From Muriicola jejuensis (GTDB lineage Bacteria > Bacteroidota > Bacteroidia > Flavobacteriales > Flavobacteriaceae), in the NCBI RefSeq assembly GCF_010671595.1, contig NZ_JAABOP010000001.1, forward strand, positions 1,612,001-1,676,000: a stretch of 64,000 nt of DNA, in the 5' to 3' direction. The notes beneath the pieces were generated by a model, which was not told where the DNA came from, searched no databases, and worked only from the letters and a program-made list of their open reading frames with translations. Positions 8,725 through 16,876 of the stretch are shown one piece after another (position 1 is the first letter of the stretch; every line of letters starts with the position of its first letter). The position numbers were made by a program, and so were the translations under genes.

Positions 8725-10062
8725 ATGAGCAGAACGATCATCAAAAACGCACGGATGGTGAATGAAGGCAGGATCGAGGAGGGAGACCTCCTCGTGGAAG
8801 GGGAAAGGATCGCCAGGATCGGACCCTCCATATCTTCAGACGGGGCCAGGGTGATCGACATACAAGGTAAATTTCTATTTCCGGGAGTTATCGATGACCA
8901 GGTCCACTTTCGTGAACCCGGACTCACCCATAAAGGCGATATTGGCACTGAAAGCAGGGCAGCTCTGGCAGGGGGGATCACCTCTTTCATGGAACAACCA
9001 AATACCGTCCCCCAAACGACGACGATCGAAAAACTGGAGGAGAAATTCCAGATGGGAGCCAGATCGTCCTATGCTAATTACTCCTTCCTCTTCGGGGGCA
9101 CCAATGACAACCTGGAAGAGCTGAAAAAGCTCGACAGGCATGCATGCTCCGGGGTAAAACTCTTCCTGGGTTCCTCCACCGGCAACATGTTGGTAGATGA
9201 CGAAGAGGTACTCGAACAGATTTTCAGAAATACCGAGATGGTCATTTCGGCCCATTGCGAAGACGAAACTACCATACGGCAAAACCTCGAGGCATACAGG
9301 GAAAAGTATGGGGATGACATCCCCGTGAAATACCATCCCCTGATCAGAAGCGAGGAAGCCTGTTACCTGTCGTCCTCCAAGGCGGTAGCCCTGGCGAGGA
9401 AAACCGGCGCCCGTCTCCATGTCTTCCACCTTTCTACAGCAAGGGAGATGGAATTGTTCACCAATGAGATCCCGCTTGAAGAAAAAAAGATCACGGCCGA
9501 GGTCTGTTTGCACCACCTTTGGTTCTCCGAGGAGGATTACGAATCCCTGGGGACCCACATCAAATGGAACCCTGCGGTAAAAAAGGCAGCCGACAGGGAA
9601 GCTTTGTGGGAGGCTTTGCTCGACAACCGTATCGACGTGATCGCCACAGACCACGCACCCCATACTCTGGAAGAAAAAGACCAGACCTATCTCAAGGCCC
9701 CTTCGGGAGGGCCTCTTGTTCAGCATCTGCTCCCCGCTATGATGGAGAAAGTGCTCGACGGGAAGATCAAAGCAGAGACGCTGATCACCAAGATGTGCCA
9801 CAACCCGGCCATCCTTTTCCAGATCCGAGACAGGGGGTATCTTCGGGAAGGATATTACGCAGATCTTACCGTGGTAGACCCGGACGACCCCTGGATGGTG
9901 GGGAAGGGGAATATCCTTTACAAATGCGGCTGGTCTCCCTTTGAAGGAACTGGTTTCAGAACCCGGGTAACCCATACCTTCGTCAATGGGCATCTCGCAT
10001 ATGAGAACGGTACATTTTCCGGTCAGCGGAATTCCAAACGCTTAACATTCAACAGGTCATGA
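8725..10062 (+). CDS. pyrC: Dihydroorotase-like amidohydrolase
   Basis: This 445-aa class I dihydroorotase-type amidohydrolase would close carbamoyl-aspartate to dihydroorotate in pyrimidine synthesis. Metal-site segments ISAHCEDE, LHVFHLST and ATDHAPHT are all present, as is the HFREPG substrate motif. The first His of the usual HxH metal pair is replaced by Gln (DDQVHFREPG; codon CAG near 8899). From memory the same substitution occurs in Bacteroidota homologues, so it looks like a family trait rather than a mutation. Other cyclic amidases (allantoinase, hydantoinase) are possible. The gene follows the mannosyltransferase by 3 bp and overlaps the DUF4296 gene by 4 bp (ATGA). Confidence 0.85.
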   Translation: MSRTIIKNARMVNEGRIEEGDLLVEGERIARIGPSISSDGARVIDIQGKFLFPGVIDDQVHFREPGLTHKGDIGTESRAALAGGITSFMEQPNTVPQTTTIEKLEEKFQMGARSSYANYSFLFGGTNDNLEELKKLDRHACSGVKLFLGSSTGNMLVDDEEVLEQIFRNTEMVISAHCEDETTIRQNLEAYREKYGDDIPVKYHPLIRSEEACYLSSSKAVALARKTGARLHVFHLSTAREMELFTNEIPLEEKKITAEVCLHHLWFSEEDYESLGTHIKWNPAVKKAADREALWEALLDNRIDVIATDHAPHTLEEKDQTYLKAPSGGPLVQHLLPAMMEKVLDGKIKAETLITKMCHNPAILFQIRDRGYLREGYYADLTVVDPDDPWMVGKGNILYKCGWSPFEGTGFRTRVTHTFVNGHLAYENGTFSGQRNSKRLTFNRS

Positions 10063-10469
10063 AAAAATGGATCGCATTTATGGCAGTTTTAGCACTGGTT
10101 TTTTCCTGTGCGGAAGAGGTCGTGAAAAAACCCGAAGACATGATCCCGCGGGATACCATGACCGATCTTTTGTATGAGATGGCCGTCCTGAATGCTGCCA
10201 AAAGCACCAACAAGGCCATCCTGGAGGAACAATTCGATGATCCTACGGAGTTTCTCTTCAAACAATACGGGGTTGACAGTCTTCAGTTTGTCAAAAGCGA
10301 TATGTATTACGCCTCCCAGCCCCTGGTCTACGAAGCGATCTACAAGGAGGTCGAAGCCCGTCTGGAAAAGGAAAAGAAGGCATTTGAGGAAGCTCGCCAA
10401 AAACGCACTGACAGTCTGGTCTCACGCAGCAGGGAGATTCGGGATTCTTTGGGGTTGGAGGAGGATTAA
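10059..10469 (+). CDS. DUF4296 lipoprotein
   Basis: This 136-aa protein has a lipoprotein signal with lipobox VFSC (Cys17). A region after it reads PEDMIPRDTMTDLLYEMAVLNAA, the recognisable start of DUF4296, a Bacteroidota family of unknown function. The C-terminal third is a charged helix or coiled coil rich in Lys, Glu and Arg. It begins within the end of the dihydroorotase gene (ATGA overlap). Its stop overlaps that of the convergent epimerase gene in a shared TTAA. Confidence 0.85.
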   Translation: MKKWIAFMAVLALVFSCAEEVVKKPEDMIPRDTMTDLLYEMAVLNAAKSTNKAILEEQFDDPTEFLFKQYGVDSLQFVKSDMYYASQPLVYEAIYKEVEARLEKEKKAFEEARQKRTDSLVSRSREIRDSLGLEED

Positions 10470-11485
10470 GACCATTTGGAGGGATACCTCTTTCGAAAAT
10501 ATTGACTGTATTCTTTGATGCTATCCTCCGGATGGATGAATTCAAACCCGAGTACATCCTTAATTTTTTGGGAAGAATACTGTTTGGGATTTTTCAGGGA
10601 ATTCACCGTATCTCTTGTGAGGCGCCTCTTTGTCCTTAGGAAGTAATGACTGAACCAGTCCACCCTCCAGCCCACTTCCAGCACCCATAGGGGGATCGCC
10701 TTTTTTGGGCGGGGTAACCCAAAGGACTCGCTCAGGGAGCCGAGAAAATCTTTATACGTCAGGTTGTCTGCGACTTTGATAAACCGCTCGTTCCTGATAT
10801 CCGATCGCATGAGGCGGATCATACAGTTTGCCACGTCCCTGACATCGACAAACCCGGTGCCTCCGGGGAAATAGGATTTCATCCCTCTGGCGGCATTCTT
10901 AAAAAACCTCAGGCTGCCCTGGTTCCAGTTCCCTGCACCCAGGATTACCCCCGGGTTCACCATCACAGCGTCCAGGCCTTCCTGGGATCCCCTCCAGACC
11001 TCCATCTCCGCCAGGTGTTTCGAGAGGGCGTACACACTGGTCTCGGTCTCCGCCCATTCGTTTTCCTCTGTCACCTCCCCCTGTTGGACGCCTTTCCCTA
11101 TGGCCGCAATGGAACTCGCATAGCACAATTTTTCCACCTTATGGGCCAGGCAAAGGTTTACGATATTGGCTGTACCTTCGACGTTAGTCTTTTTCAGGGC
11201 ATCCCATGCCGCTGGATTGAAGGAGATCATCGCGGCCGAATGATAGACCCGTGAAATATTTTTAAAGGCCGCTTCCAAAGACGGGATATCCGTGAGGTCT
11301 GCCTTTACCCATTGAATTTTCTCCAGGAGGGATGGCCCTTCGTCCGAATAGTATTCAAATAGGGATCTGACCTCTTCCAGGGAAGCCTCAGTCCTGTAGG
11401 TGGCCCTCACAGCATCATGGTCCTGCAATAGTTGAAAGAGCAGATGCGAACCCAATAATCCCGTGCCTCCAGTAACCAGAATCAT
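10466..11485 (-). CDS. NAD-dependent epimerase/dehydratase (extended SDR)
   Basis: This is a 339-aa extended short-chain dehydrogenase. The N-terminal [11 protein letters not shown] Rossmann motif and the catalytic YALSKHLAE (YxxxK, about residue 152) are intact. Closest in style to dihydroflavonol-4-reductase/3-beta-HSD-like epimerases, which act on nucleotide sugars, sterols or flavonoid-like ketones. No neighbour identifies the substrate. The N-terminal half is strongly conserved and the C-terminal substrate domain is not diagnostic. Confidence 0.88.
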   Translation of the reverse strand: MILVTGGTGLLGSHLLFQLLQDHDAVRATYRTEASLEEVRSLFEYYSDEGPSLLEKIQWVKADLTDIPSLEAAFKNISRVYHSAAMISFNPAAWDALKKTNVEGTANIVNLCLAHKVEKLCYASSIAAIGKGVQQGEVTEENEWAETETSVYALSKHLAEMEVWRGSQEGLDAVMVNPGVILGAGNWNQGSLRFFKNAARGMKSYFPGGTGFVDVRDVANCMIRLMRSDIRNERFIKVADNLTYKDFLGSLSESFGLPRPKKAIPLWVLEVGWRVDWFSHYFLRTKRRLTRDTVNSLKNPKQYSSQKIKDVLGFEFIHPEDSIKEYSQYFRKRYPSKWS

Positions 11486-11532
11486 GGGCCTAAAGTACTC
11501 AAATCCTCCGGATATAATTACAAAAGCACGGG

Positions 11533-11562
11533 TTTGGCTCCCGGGGATTTCTGTTATATTTG
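11533..11562 (+). promoter_or_regulatory. tyrS promoter with both consensus elements
   Basis: TTTG at 11533-11536 and TATATTTG at 11555-11562 are separated by 18 bp, matching the Bacteroidota TTG-N17-23-TAnnTTTG promoter in full. The predicted start of transcription is near 11566. An in-frame TTG at 11534 lies inside the -33 box, so translation starts at ATG 11588. Confidence 0.8.
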
Positions 11563-11587
11563 CAACATTCTAAGAAAAAGGATCCCG

Positions 11588-12886
11588 ATGAGACCGAACT
11601 TTGTCGAAGAGTTGAAATGGAGGGGCATGTTACACGATGTCATGCCGGGTACTGAGGAACATCTGCTAACAGGCATGCAGTCGGCATATGTAGGGATAGA
11701 CCCCACAGCAGACTCCCTTCACATCGGGCACCTGGTCGGGGTCATGATGTTAAAACACTTCCAGTTGGCAGGCCATAAACCCTATGCCCTGATAGGGGGC
11801 GCCACAGGGATGATCGGCGATCCCTCCGGGAAATCCTCGGAACGCAACCTGCTGGATGAGACCACCCTGAGGTTGAACCAGGAAGCCATCAGGGAGCAGC
11901 TGTCTCGTTTCCTCGACTTCGATTCAAAGACTGACAACAGCGCGGTACTGGTTAACAATTACGACTGGATGAAGGACTTTACCTTCCTCGATTTTATACG
12001 GGATGTTGGGAAACACATCACAGTAAACTACATGATGGCAAAGGATTCGGTCAGGAAAAGGCTCGATGCTGAGGCCAAGGAAGGCATGTCCTTTACCGAA
12101 TTCACCTACCAACTGGTGCAGGGTTATGATTTTCTCTACCTCTACCAGCACCACAACTGCACCCTGCAGATGGGCGGGAGCGATCAGTGGGGGAACATCA
12201 CGACAGGGACCGAACTGATCAGGCGAATCGGCGGAGGGAAAGGTTATGCCCTGACCTGTCCGCTGATCACCAAGGCAGACGGCAGCAAGTTCGGCAAAAC
12301 CGAAGGCGGAAATATCTGGTTGGATGCCCACAGGACCTCCCCTTACAAATTCTATCAGTACTGGATCAACACCTCTGATGAGGATGCCGAAAAATACATC
12401 AAGATCTTCACCTTCCTTACAAGGGAAGAGATCGAAGGGCTCGTCAGGGAGCACGGGGAAGCCCCTCACCTGCGTATCCTTCAAAAGCGACTGGCCGAAG
12501 AGGTGACCGTCATGGTACATTCCAGGGAGGACTACGAGAATGCGGTAAGGGCCAGTTCCATCCTATTTGGAAATTCCACTTCCTCAGATCTGAAAACGCT
12601 GGACACCCATACCTTTTTGGAGGTTTTTGAGGGGGTTCCCCAGGCGGAGATCAAACGGGAAGAACTGACCGGTGGCCTCGACATGATTGGGGCCTTGTCT
12701 GCCAGGACCGGCTTTCTGAGCTCCAACGGGGAGGCCAGAAGGGAACTCAAGCAAAATTCGATCTCAGTGAACAAGGAAAAAGTAGGAGAAGGATACGTGA
12801 TCACGGATTCGGACCTGATAGGGGACAGCTTCGTACTGTTGCAACGCGGGAAGAAGAGCTACTTTATCCTGGCGATTGTTGACTAG
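11588..12886 (+). CDS. tyrS: Tyrosyl-tRNA synthetase
   Basis: This 432-aa class I aminoacyl-tRNA synthetase charges tRNA-Tyr. The HIGH motif (LHIGHL, residues 45-48) and the KMSKS-equivalent KFGKT (preceded by ADGS) are visible, with GGSDQWGN between them as expected for TyrRS. The last ~70 residues form the S4 RNA-binding domain. The start is fixed by the upstream promoter; 22 nt of leader would remain. The gene converges with the acyltransferase-like gene 14 bp downstream. Confidence 0.97.
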   Translation: MRPNFVEELKWRGMLHDVMPGTEEHLLTGMQSAYVGIDPTADSLHIGHLVGVMMLKHFQLAGHKPYALIGGATGMIGDPSGKSSERNLLDETTLRLNQEAIREQLSRFLDFDSKTDNSAVLVNNYDWMKDFTFLDFIRDVGKHITVNYMMAKDSVRKRLDAEAKEGMSFTEFTYQLVQGYDFLYLYQHHNCTLQMGGSDQWGNITTGTELIRRIGGGKGYALTCPLITKADGSKFGKTEGGNIWLDAHRTSPYKFYQYWINTSDEDAEKYIKIFTFLTREEIEGLVREHGEAPHLRILQKRLAEEVTVMVHSREDYENAVRASSILFGNSTSSDLKTLDTHTFLEVFEGVPQAEIKREELTGGLDMIGALSARTGFLSSNGEARRELKQNSISVNKEKVGEGYVITDSDLIGDSFVLLQRGKKSYFILAIVD

Positions 12887-12900
12887 GAAGAAATCCGATT

Positions 12901-13878
12901 CTAAGTGATCATCAGATTGCAGCCCCGGATATCGGCATTGTCAAATCTCCCAAGCACTTCAAAGGTACCATTCACTCCCAGCCTTCCCAGATCCTGGGTG
13001 GCTATGAACGAACAGGAATAAAAATTGGCGAGGTCGATCACGTTGATCCCTCCGGATCGTCCCGTCTCCAGAAGGCTTAAAGGGTCCTCCGTGCTCCGGA
13101 TGAGGACCTTCATCCAGGGGGGAGTTAAAAAGATCCCTTTACCTTGGGAGTATGCCTGGGATAGGAGTTCGGTCATCCCGTATTCCGAATGTATGCGGTC
13201 AATTCCAAAACCTCTACTCAGTCTCCCGTGAAGGTCTTCCCGTATCATTTCTTTCCTCCTGCCTTTCATTCCCCCGGTTTCCATCACGGTCGTATGGGTG
13301 AGTTTCATAGGATGGGCATCCGCCAGGTCCAACAAGGCGTAGGATACCCCTATTAAGAGCGTTCGGGTCCTTTTCTCTTCGAGGTTTCTGAGTTTTTCAG
13401 CAAGTTGGGGCAGATTGTGGAGGTAGAACCCACTGTCTGTATGTCCGCTCGAGGCGATAAGATCATTGACCATATAGACCAGGGAAGAGCCCTCTCGTTC
13501 GAGATAGGAAGGAAGTAGGGCAAGAATACAGTATTCATCGGGTCTGCCGTAAAACCTTTGAAAAGCTTCCCGGAAGCTTTCCTCGTACAGGGTCACATCC
13601 TGAACGTAGTGTTTACTGGTCTCTTCCGAAGTGGTCCCGCTGCTGCTGAAAACGATATCCGCGCGACTTGGGTCACAGCTGACCTTTTTTTTCTTGAAGA
13701 ATTCTATGGGCAAAAAGGGGATCTGTTCCGATCTTCGGATACTTAGGGGGTCAGTGGCCAGAAAGTCGCAGAATTGCCTGTAAACGGCATTGTTTTTATA
13801 CTGGTGATGGAATACGGCAATGGCGGCACTGTTGAATTCTTCCTCGTTCCTGATCCTGAAAATACGCCTGGGGTCCAT
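12901..13878 (-). CDS. LuxE-like acyl-protein synthetase/acyltransferase
   Basis: This 325-aa protein resembles the acyl-protein synthetase (LuxE/PaaK-related) branch of the adenylate-forming superfamily. It has the Ser/Thr-rich phosphate-binding loop IVFSSSGTTSEETS (about residue 76), a central HSEYGMTELLSQAYS segment (about 238-252) and a C-terminal ATQDLGRLG. LuxE activates fatty acids and transfers them to an internal Cys. No luxCD partners are nearby, so its role here is unknown. It is short (adenylate domain only) and stands between tyrS and the T9SS proteins. Confidence 0.7.
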   Translation of the reverse strand: MDPRRIFRIRNEEEFNSAAIAVFHHQYKNNAVYRQFCDFLATDPLSIRRSEQIPFLPIEFFKKKKVSCDPSRADIVFSSSGTTSEETSKHYVQDVTLYEESFREAFQRFYGRPDEYCILALLPSYLEREGSSLVYMVNDLIASSGHTDSGFYLHNLPQLAEKLRNLEEKRTRTLLIGVSYALLDLADAHPMKLTHTTVMETGGMKGRRKEMIREDLHGRLSRGFGIDRIHSEYGMTELLSQAYSQGKGIFLTPPWMKVLIRSTEDPLSLLETGRSGGINVIDLANFYSCSFIATQDLGRLGVNGTFEVLGRFDNADIRGCNLMIT

Positions 13879-13952
13879 CGCCTAGATTATTACCCCAAAA
13901 ATAGCAAAATTAACCCCTGCGAGAGGGGCTTGAGTGAAATGGGGGGTAAAGT

Positions 13953-14276
13953 CTATTTGACCACCAGTTTGCGGGTGATCGTCTTTTGCCTTTCCGTTAC
14001 CTGCAACACATAGACGCCGGGTACCAGTCGGGAGATATTGAGGGTGTTGGTAGAAATGCGGTCCGTAAGGACCACCTCTCCCAATACATCGTAGACCGTA
14101 ATGACCTTGGTGTCATTGTATTCCGAGGTAATGTAGACCACATCGCTGTAAGCGGGGTTCGGATAGAGCTTGAAATTTGGTATCTCCTGGGAGGGGGGCG
14201 TTTCCGGCGGATTTTTTTCCTGCCCGTAACCCCATAGGGAGAATAGCAAAAAGGCGGTTAAGTAAAATATTTTCAT
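13953..14276 (-). CDS. Minimal secreted protein with T9SS type A sorting domain
   Basis: This 107-aa protein consists of a signal peptide (about residues 1-18, ending near WGYGQ), a 15-residue Pro/Glu-rich linker and a complete type A T9SS sorting domain. The domain runs from NFKLYPNPAYS through VYDVLGE to PGVYVLQV and TRKLVVK. There is no room for a separate functional domain. The sorting domain directs export by the gliding/T9SS translocon and is normally removed at the surface. Start ATG 14276 is preferred over TTG 14279. A second protein of the same design lies upstream on the same strand. Confidence 0.85.
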   Translation of the reverse strand: MKIFYLTAFLLFSLWGYGQEKNPPETPPSQEIPNFKLYPNPAYSDVVYITSEYNDTKVITVYDVLGEVVLTDRISTNTLNISRLVPGVYVLQVTERQKTITRKLVVK

Positions 14277-14280
14277 CAAG

Positions 14281-14297
14281 ATTGATTTGGGATCAAT
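14281..14297. promoter_or_regulatory. 17-nt inverted repeat before the first T9SS mini-gene
   Basis: ATTGAT-TTGGG-ATCAAT has perfect 6-bp arms around a 5-nt centre. It lies just upstream of ATG 14276 and downstream of a -7-like sequence (minus-strand TATCTTTC at 14301-14308). That places it over the likely transcription start, so it may be an operator. Confidence 0.4.
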
Positions 14298-14381
14298 ACT
14301 GAAAGATACCTAAAGATGGTTTTAGGACATATAAATTGTTGTGAATGAGGGAAAAATGTAGGTGAACTTTTAGAGGCATGC

Positions 14382-14436
14382 ATTTCGTCGATAAAAGAAA
14401 TACTTTCATCGAGATGAAACGAGCGATTTCTCGCTT
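14382..14436 (-). other. Run of three RNA hairpins between the T9SS mini-genes
   Basis: Three consecutive stems occur: 14382-14401, 14404-14419 and 14421-14436. Read on the minus strand the last two are AGCGA-GAAA-TCGCT (a GNRA tetraloop) and TTTCAT-CTCG-ATGAAA. They lie 32 nt beyond the stop codon of the 14468-14779 gene, so they probably form its structured 3' UTR, acting as a weak terminator or RNA stabiliser. No long U-tract follows. Confidence 0.5.
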
Positions 14437-14467
14437 TAAAATTCACAAAAAGGGAGATGGATTTTAG

Positions 14468-14779
14468 CTATTTAACGATCAGCTTGCGGGTTGCCTGTTT
14501 GTCTTTTTCCATGACCCTCAGGACGTAGACTCCAGGGTCGAGATCTGACAGGTTCAATTCCTTTCCGATGATGGTCGTTTCTACGACCTTGGTTCCCAGC
14601 ACATCGAAGATCAGGATCTTCTTAGGCGCATTGGCTTTGGTTTCTATATACACCTTACCGTTGGTTACTGGATTGGGATAGAGGTTGAATCCCTGGATCT
14701 CACCGGGGTTGGAGGGTTTGTCCTGAGCTAACCCGGAAGATAAAACCAATAAAAAAGCCAGTAGGTAAAAGTGTTTCAT
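14468..14779 (-). CDS. Minimal secreted protein with T9SS type A sorting domain (second copy)
   Basis: This 103-aa protein has the same plan as the 13953-14276 gene: signal peptide (residues 1-18, ending near SGLAQ), an 11-residue linker, and a type A sorting domain (GFNLYPNPVTN, IFDVLGTKV, PGVYVLRV, TRKLIVK). Identity between the two is concentrated in the sorting domain, which suggests duplication. ATG 14779 is chosen over an earlier in-frame start because the promoter -7 element (14807-14814) would otherwise fall inside the gene. Confidence 0.85.
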   Translation of the reverse strand: MKHFYLLAFLLVLSSGLAQDKPSNPGEIQGFNLYPNPVTNGKVYIETKANAPKKILIFDVLGTKVVETTIIGKELNLSDLDPGVYVLRVMEKDKQATRKLIVK

Positions 14780-14806
14780 ACTGAGGGGGTTACATAGAAC
14801 ACTAAA

Positions 14807-14814
14807 CAAATATA
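14807..14814 (-). promoter_or_regulatory. -7 element of the T9SS mini-gene promoter
   Basis: The minus strand reads TATATTTG, a perfect TAnnTTTG, 27 nt upstream of ATG 14779. No -33 TTG is evident at standard spacing. Confidence 0.55.
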
Positions 14815-14842
14815 GGTATTTTGGCATTCCACCTGTCTCTCA

Positions 14843-14917
14843 GGTACGGTTCTGATTGAGAAATTCGATGAAATGCACGTTTCTAGCCGTAGAAATCACA
14901 AATCGTACCAATTTTTG
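14843..14917 (+). ncRNA. Candidate small structured RNA
   Basis: A 9-bp helix (14843-14851 with 14901-14909, one G-U pair) encloses 49 nt containing mutually exclusive inner pairings: 14880-14885 with 14890-14895, or 14859-14863 with 14880-14884 plus 14853-14857 with 14894-14898. The outer helix is followed by a run of five T. The element lies upstream of both flanking gene promoters, so it is not an obvious 5' UTR. A weak TAnTTTG-like sequence at 14817-14823 could drive it. This is speculative and based on structure only. Confidence 0.3.
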
Positions 14918-15043
14918 AGAAATGGAGGGGATTTTTGCAGGAGATCTTCAATATTCGAAATACAGGGGAATGGAAGCTATGTTATAAAATTGTTATGTTG
15001 TGGTTTTCCATATGTTCTGCCCGTGGTTTGAACTAATAATTCC

Positions 15044-15051
15044 TATTTTTG
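15044..15051 (+). promoter_or_regulatory. -7 element of the two-component operon
   Basis: TATTTTTG matches TAnnTTTG. It lies 24 nt upstream of ATG 15076 and overlaps an in-frame TTG at 15049, which is therefore not the start. The nearest TTTG upstream (15027-15030) is too close to be a standard -33 box. Confidence 0.55.
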
Positions 15052-15075
15052 ATAGGATCAGAAAACTCGAATTCC

Positions 15076-15762
15076 ATGAAGAAGCAGGACATCAGAATAC
15101 TACTGGTTGACGATGAACCGGACATCCTTGAGATCTTGAAATACAACCTGTCTTCTGAAGGGTATCAGGTCTCCACGGCAAAGAACGGCGTTGAAGGCGT
15201 GGCAAAGGCCAAAAAGAAGAGGCCCCACCTGATCATCCTCGATGTGATGATGCCTGAAATGGACGGGATAGAGGCCTGTGAAAAGATCCGGAATACGGAA
15301 GGGCTGGAAGATACGCTCATCACCTTTCTGACCGCAAGGGGGGAGGATTATTCCCAGGTAGCCGGATTTGATGCCGGAGCGGACGACTACATCACCAAAC
15401 CCGTGAAACCCAAGGTACTGATGAGCAAGGTAAAGGCCTTGTTGCGAAGGTTGAAGGACCAGGAAGACTCCACCCCTGAGATCAAAAAAGTAGGGAACAT
15501 CGTCATCAACAGAGAAGAATACAAAGTGGTGAACAACGGAGAAGAGATCGTCCTGCCCCGCAAGGAATTCGAATTGCTATCCCTGCTGACCTCCAAGCCC
15601 GACAAGGTATTTAAAAGAGAAGTGATCCTCGATAAGGTCTGGGGTCAGGAGGTGGTCGTCGGGGGTCGGACCATAGACGTCCATATCCGAAAACTCAGGG
15701 AGAAAATTGGGGACCATCACTTTAAAACCGTAAAGGGCGTAGGTTATAAGTTTGTTCTGTAA
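15076..15762 (+). CDS. OmpR/PhoB-family response regulator
   Basis: This 228-aa protein has a receiver domain (VDDEPD near residue 11, phospho-acceptor Asp56 in LDVMMPEMDG, and Lys in DYITKPVKP) and a C-terminal winged-helix DNA-binding domain (LPRKEFELLSLLTSKP to GVGYKF). It resembles the PhoB-like regulators typical of Bacteroidota. The stop overlaps the start of the histidine kinase (TAATG), so the pair is cotranslated. The regulated process cannot be read from the window. Confidence 0.93.
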   Translation: MKKQDIRILLVDDEPDILEILKYNLSSEGYQVSTAKNGVEGVAKAKKKRPHLIILDVMMPEMDGIEACEKIRNTEGLEDTLITFLTARGEDYSQVAGFDAGADDYITKPVKPKVLMSKVKALLRRLKDQEDSTPEIKKVGNIVINREEYKVVNNGEEIVLPRKEFELLSLLTSKPDKVFKREVILDKVWGQEVVVGGRTIDVHIRKLREKIGDHHFKTVKGVGYKFVL

Positions 15763-16820
15763 TGGCCATCAAGCTCAGGAAATCCTATAAGTTCGCACTG
15801 AGGTCCTCCCTGTATATTTCCATCATTCTCCTGATTTTTTCGCTAGCCCTTTTCAGCTACTTCTCCTTATGGTCTTATTGGGCCGTCCTCGCCCTTTCCA
15901 TAACGGTCGTTTTCGGGGTGTCCTTTCTGGTGATACAGTTCCGGGTGGAGAAGTTCATCTACCGCAGGATCAAGAAGATCTACGACGATGTGTCCCTTCT
16001 GGAATCGACCTCCTTCGCCTCCGGTCCCATTACTACTGATATGGCCACCCTGACCGAGGAGATCGAGAAGTTCGCCAAAGACAAGCGCATCGAGATCGAT
16101 ACCCTAAAAATCCGGGAGGAGTACCGGAAGGATTTTCTGGGCAATGTCTCACACGAACTCAAGACTCCCCTTTTTACCGTCCAGGGGTATATCCTTACCT
16201 TGCTGGATGGGGCCATGGAAGACAAAAGGGTCCGGAAGAAATACCTTCAGAGGGCCAACAAGGGGGTGGAGCGATTGATCTACATCGTAAAAGACCTCGA
16301 CCTCATCACCAAACTGGAGGCCGGTGACCTCAGCCTGGAAATATCGACCTTCGACATTATCGATCTGATCAAAAGTGTCTTCGAACTCCTCGAGATGAAG
16401 GCGGCCAGAAAGCAGATCGCCCTTACCTTCGACATGGACTATAAAGAGCCCGTCTACGTGAAGGGAGACCGGGAAAAGATTCAGCAAGTGCTCACCAACC
16501 TCGTGGTGAATTCCATCAAATACGGGCATCCTGACGGTACGACGGAGGTCAGTGTCGAAAACCTCATCAAGAACAAGGTCATCGTCAGGGTCACCGATAA
16601 CGGGGAAGGGATCCCTGAAGCCCATTTACAGAGGATCTTCGAGCGGTTTTACCGCATAGACAAGAGCGGAAGCAGAAAGGAAGGGGGGTCCGGACTGGGC
16701 CTCGCCATCGTTAAGCACATCATTGAGGCCCACGGGGAAAAGATCTACGTGGAAAGTGTGGTGGATGTGGGATCTGAATTCTCCTTCACCCTCGAGAAAG
16801 GGAAGAAACCGGGAACCTGA
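15762..16820 (+). CDS. Sensor histidine kinase
   Basis: This 352-aa partner of the preceding response regulator has two N-terminal transmembrane helices (about residues 15-35 and 38-60) with almost no periplasmic loop. A linker follows, then the phospho-acceptor His131 in SHELKTPLF, the N box NSIKYGH and the G boxes DNGEGIP and GSGLGLAIVKHI. The near absence of an external loop implies membrane-intrinsic or partner-dependent sensing, as in PhoR-type kinases. Family assignment is certain; the stimulus is unknown. Confidence 0.93.
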   Translation: MAIKLRKSYKFALRSSLYISIILLIFSLALFSYFSLWSYWAVLALSITVVFGVSFLVIQFRVEKFIYRRIKKIYDDVSLLESTSFASGPITTDMATLTEEIEKFAKDKRIEIDTLKIREEYRKDFLGNVSHELKTPLFTVQGYILTLLDGAMEDKRVRKKYLQRANKGVERLIYIVKDLDLITKLEAGDLSLEISTFDIIDLIKSVFELLEMKAARKQIALTFDMDYKEPVYVKGDREKIQQVLTNLVVNSIKYGHPDGTTEVSVENLIKNKVIVRVTDNGEGIPEAHLQRIFERFYRIDKSGSRKEGGSGLGLAIVKHIIEAHGEKIYVESVVDVGSEFSFTLEKGKKPGT

Positions 16821-16845
16821 TTTTCCTCCCGTCTTACGAAATCCT

Positions 16846-16853
16846 TAGCTTTG
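16846..16853 (+). promoter_or_regulatory. -7 element of the trmB operon
   Basis: TAGCTTTG matches TAnnTTTG and lies 23 nt upstream of the GTG start at 16877. The -33 region is not recognisable. Confidence 0.5.
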
Positions 16854-16876
16854 CAGGGAATCAATTAGAGCCTTTC

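Noticed and set aside
8875-9993. 372-codon minus-strand frame within the dihydroorotase-like gene
   Set aside because: Antisense shadow; the plus-strand protein has all expected motifs.
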